In this document: in pieces, positions 63,221 to 64,000 of the stretch
Layout of the letters: each line of letters opens with the position of its first letter
Position numbering within the stretch: the stretch's first letter is position 1
Assembly: GCA_943788865.1 (NCBI GenBank)
Contig: CALSRX010000004.1
Location: forward strand, 496,001 to 560,000
Reading direction: 5' to 3'
Source: an uncultured Polaribacter sp.
GTDB lineage: Bacteria; Bacteroidota; Bacteroidia; Flavobacteriales; Flavobacteriaceae
DNA: 64,000 nucleotides
Position numbers and translations under genes: made by a program
Notes under the pieces: model-generated
What the model was told of the DNA's origin: nothing
The model's database searches: none
What the model saw: only the letters and a program-made list of their open reading frames with translations

Positions 63221-64000
63221 CTACAAATGAACTCTCCATCCGTAAGGATCTTCCGTTTTATTTGTTTGTATGTCTGTAATTTTCTTTTTTAATTGAGAAG
63301 CATAAGAATTTTCTAATTCTGGCAAGTCATAATCTACTCCTTTAAAACCAAACCCAGAAATAGGTGAAATAACGGCTGCAGTTCCAGCTCCGAAAAGTTC
63401 TTTTAAGTTGCCGTTTGTTGCAGCTTCAATAACTTCAGTTACGGTAATTTTACGTTCTTCAACGTGTAATCCGCTATCTTTTGCAATTTGTAAAATACTT
63501 TTACGTGTAATACCGTCTAAAATTCTGTCAGAAGTCGGACTGGTAATTAAGGTGTCATTTATTCTCACAAAAATATTCATCGCTCCTGCTTCTTCAATGT
63601 ATTCGTGACTCGTGTCATCGGTCCAAATTACTTGATTGTATCCTCTTTCAATTGCCAATTGCGTTGGATAAAACTGTGCTGCATAATTACCTCCAGCTTT
63701 TGCAAATCCAACTCCGCCATTAGCAGCTCTAGCATACTTTTCTTCAATTAAAACTTTTACTTTTCCAGCAAAATAAGCTCCAGAAGGTGCCGTTGCAATG
63801 ATGAATTTATATTCGTTTGATGGTGAGGCATGAAAACCATTCCCAGTAGCAAAAATAAAAGGTCTTATATATAATGAGCTTCCTTCTTTCGTTGGTATCC
63901 AGGCATTATCAATTTCTAATAAATTTTTCAAACCATCCATAAAAACAGCTTCAGGCAATTGAGGTATAGCCATTCGTTCTGCCGACTTATTTAACCGTTT
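63221..64000 (-). CDS. ilvE: branched-chain amino acid aminotransferase (partial)
   Basis: Transaminates Val, Leu and Ile. Only the C-terminal 260 or so residues are in the window; the frame stays open to position 64000 and the family is about 355 residues long. Visible blocks: GNGFHASPSNEYKF, the PLP region VGFAKAGGNYAAQ (PLP lysine), EAGAMNIFVRI and LFGAGTAAVISPISGFG. It is class IV, fold type IV. Confidence 0.95.
   Translation of the reverse strand, partial: KRLNKSAERMAIPQLPEAVFMDGLKNLLEIDNAWIPTKEGSSLYIRPFIFATGNGFHASPSNEYKFIIATAPSGAYFAGKVKVLIEEKYARAANGGVGFAKAGGNYAAQFYPTQLAIERGYNQVIWTDDTSHEYIEEAGAMNIFVRINDTLITSPTSDRILDGITRKSILQIAKDSGLHVEERKITVTEVIEAATNGNLKELFGAGTAAVISPISGFGFKGVDYDLPELENSYASQLKKKITDIQTNKTEDPYGWRVHL

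Noticed and set aside
1..64000. CRISPR array, complete insertion sequence or prophage
   Set aside because: No regularly spaced repeats, transposase, integrase, capsid or terminase gene is seen; only remnants beside tRNA genes.

Overview
The window is a piece of chromosome from a marine-type member of the Flavobacteriaceae (Bacteroidota), probably close to Polaribacter or Tenacibaculum. The evidence is the low GC content, the promoters with a TAnnTTTG -7 box, the lipoproteins and SusC/porin-like envelope proteins, gliding protein GldA, a protease with a type IX secretion C-terminal domain, a DnaE with a fused proofreading exonuclease, and the aromatic operon pheA-aminotransferase-tyrA-aroF/aroQ. 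The species is inferred and cannot be fixed from the sequence alone.

Left edge (1-2420): very AT-rich accessory DNA with a hypothetical protein, a six-loop FG-GAP lipoprotein, a truncated excisionase-like helix-turn-helix remnant, iterated TAACACA boxes, a decayed tRNA-Asp with an intact 3' end, and that tRNA's terminator. It looks like one end of an old integrated element in tRNA-Asp. 2566-9643: a zinc alcohol dehydrogenase, then a heavy-metal efflux locus on the minus strand (small His-rich secreted protein, an RND pump fused to a TolC-like outer-membrane factor, and a periplasmic adaptor). 9784-15281: aromatic amino acid operon behind a leader terminator, followed by rsgA and dtd. 15591-30690: YceI protein, an Lrp regulator divergent from a methionine gamma-lyase-like gene with palindromic operators between them, a NhaC antiporter, a porin, rnhB, ndpA, lipB, a secreted metalloprotease, gldA and small proteins.

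30755-47920: dnaE, divergent from rpsP-rimM-tRNA-Ser; a 20-bp duplication of the tRNA-Ser 3' end just before a tRNA methyltransferase gene that lacks a normal start; a saccharopine dehydrogenase-like gene; pckA; an operon of an Nramp-like transporter plus the 5-oxoprolinase genes pxpABC, bracketed by near-identical hairpins; and membrane and soluble pyrophosphatases. 47972-64000: an outer-membrane DUF5686 protein, pdhB divergent from etfB-etfA across a 26-bp palindrome, a bifunctional nuclease, nupC, thyA-folA, a lipoprotein peptidase, tag, an SDR, a MazG-like protein, a PqqB-like hydrolase and the start-truncated ilvE.

Two stretches (about 12.3-12.75 kb and 50.7-56.0 kb) carry many single-base indels in housekeeping genes whose codons are otherwise intact. 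The best explanation is sequence or assembly error, so I give the full gene spans there. The least explained biology is the Nramp-like protein beside pxpABC that has lost its metal-binding residues, the RND-TolC fusion with an internal signal peptide, the two tRNA-associated attachment-site remnants, and the strong palindromes in two divergent promoter regions.
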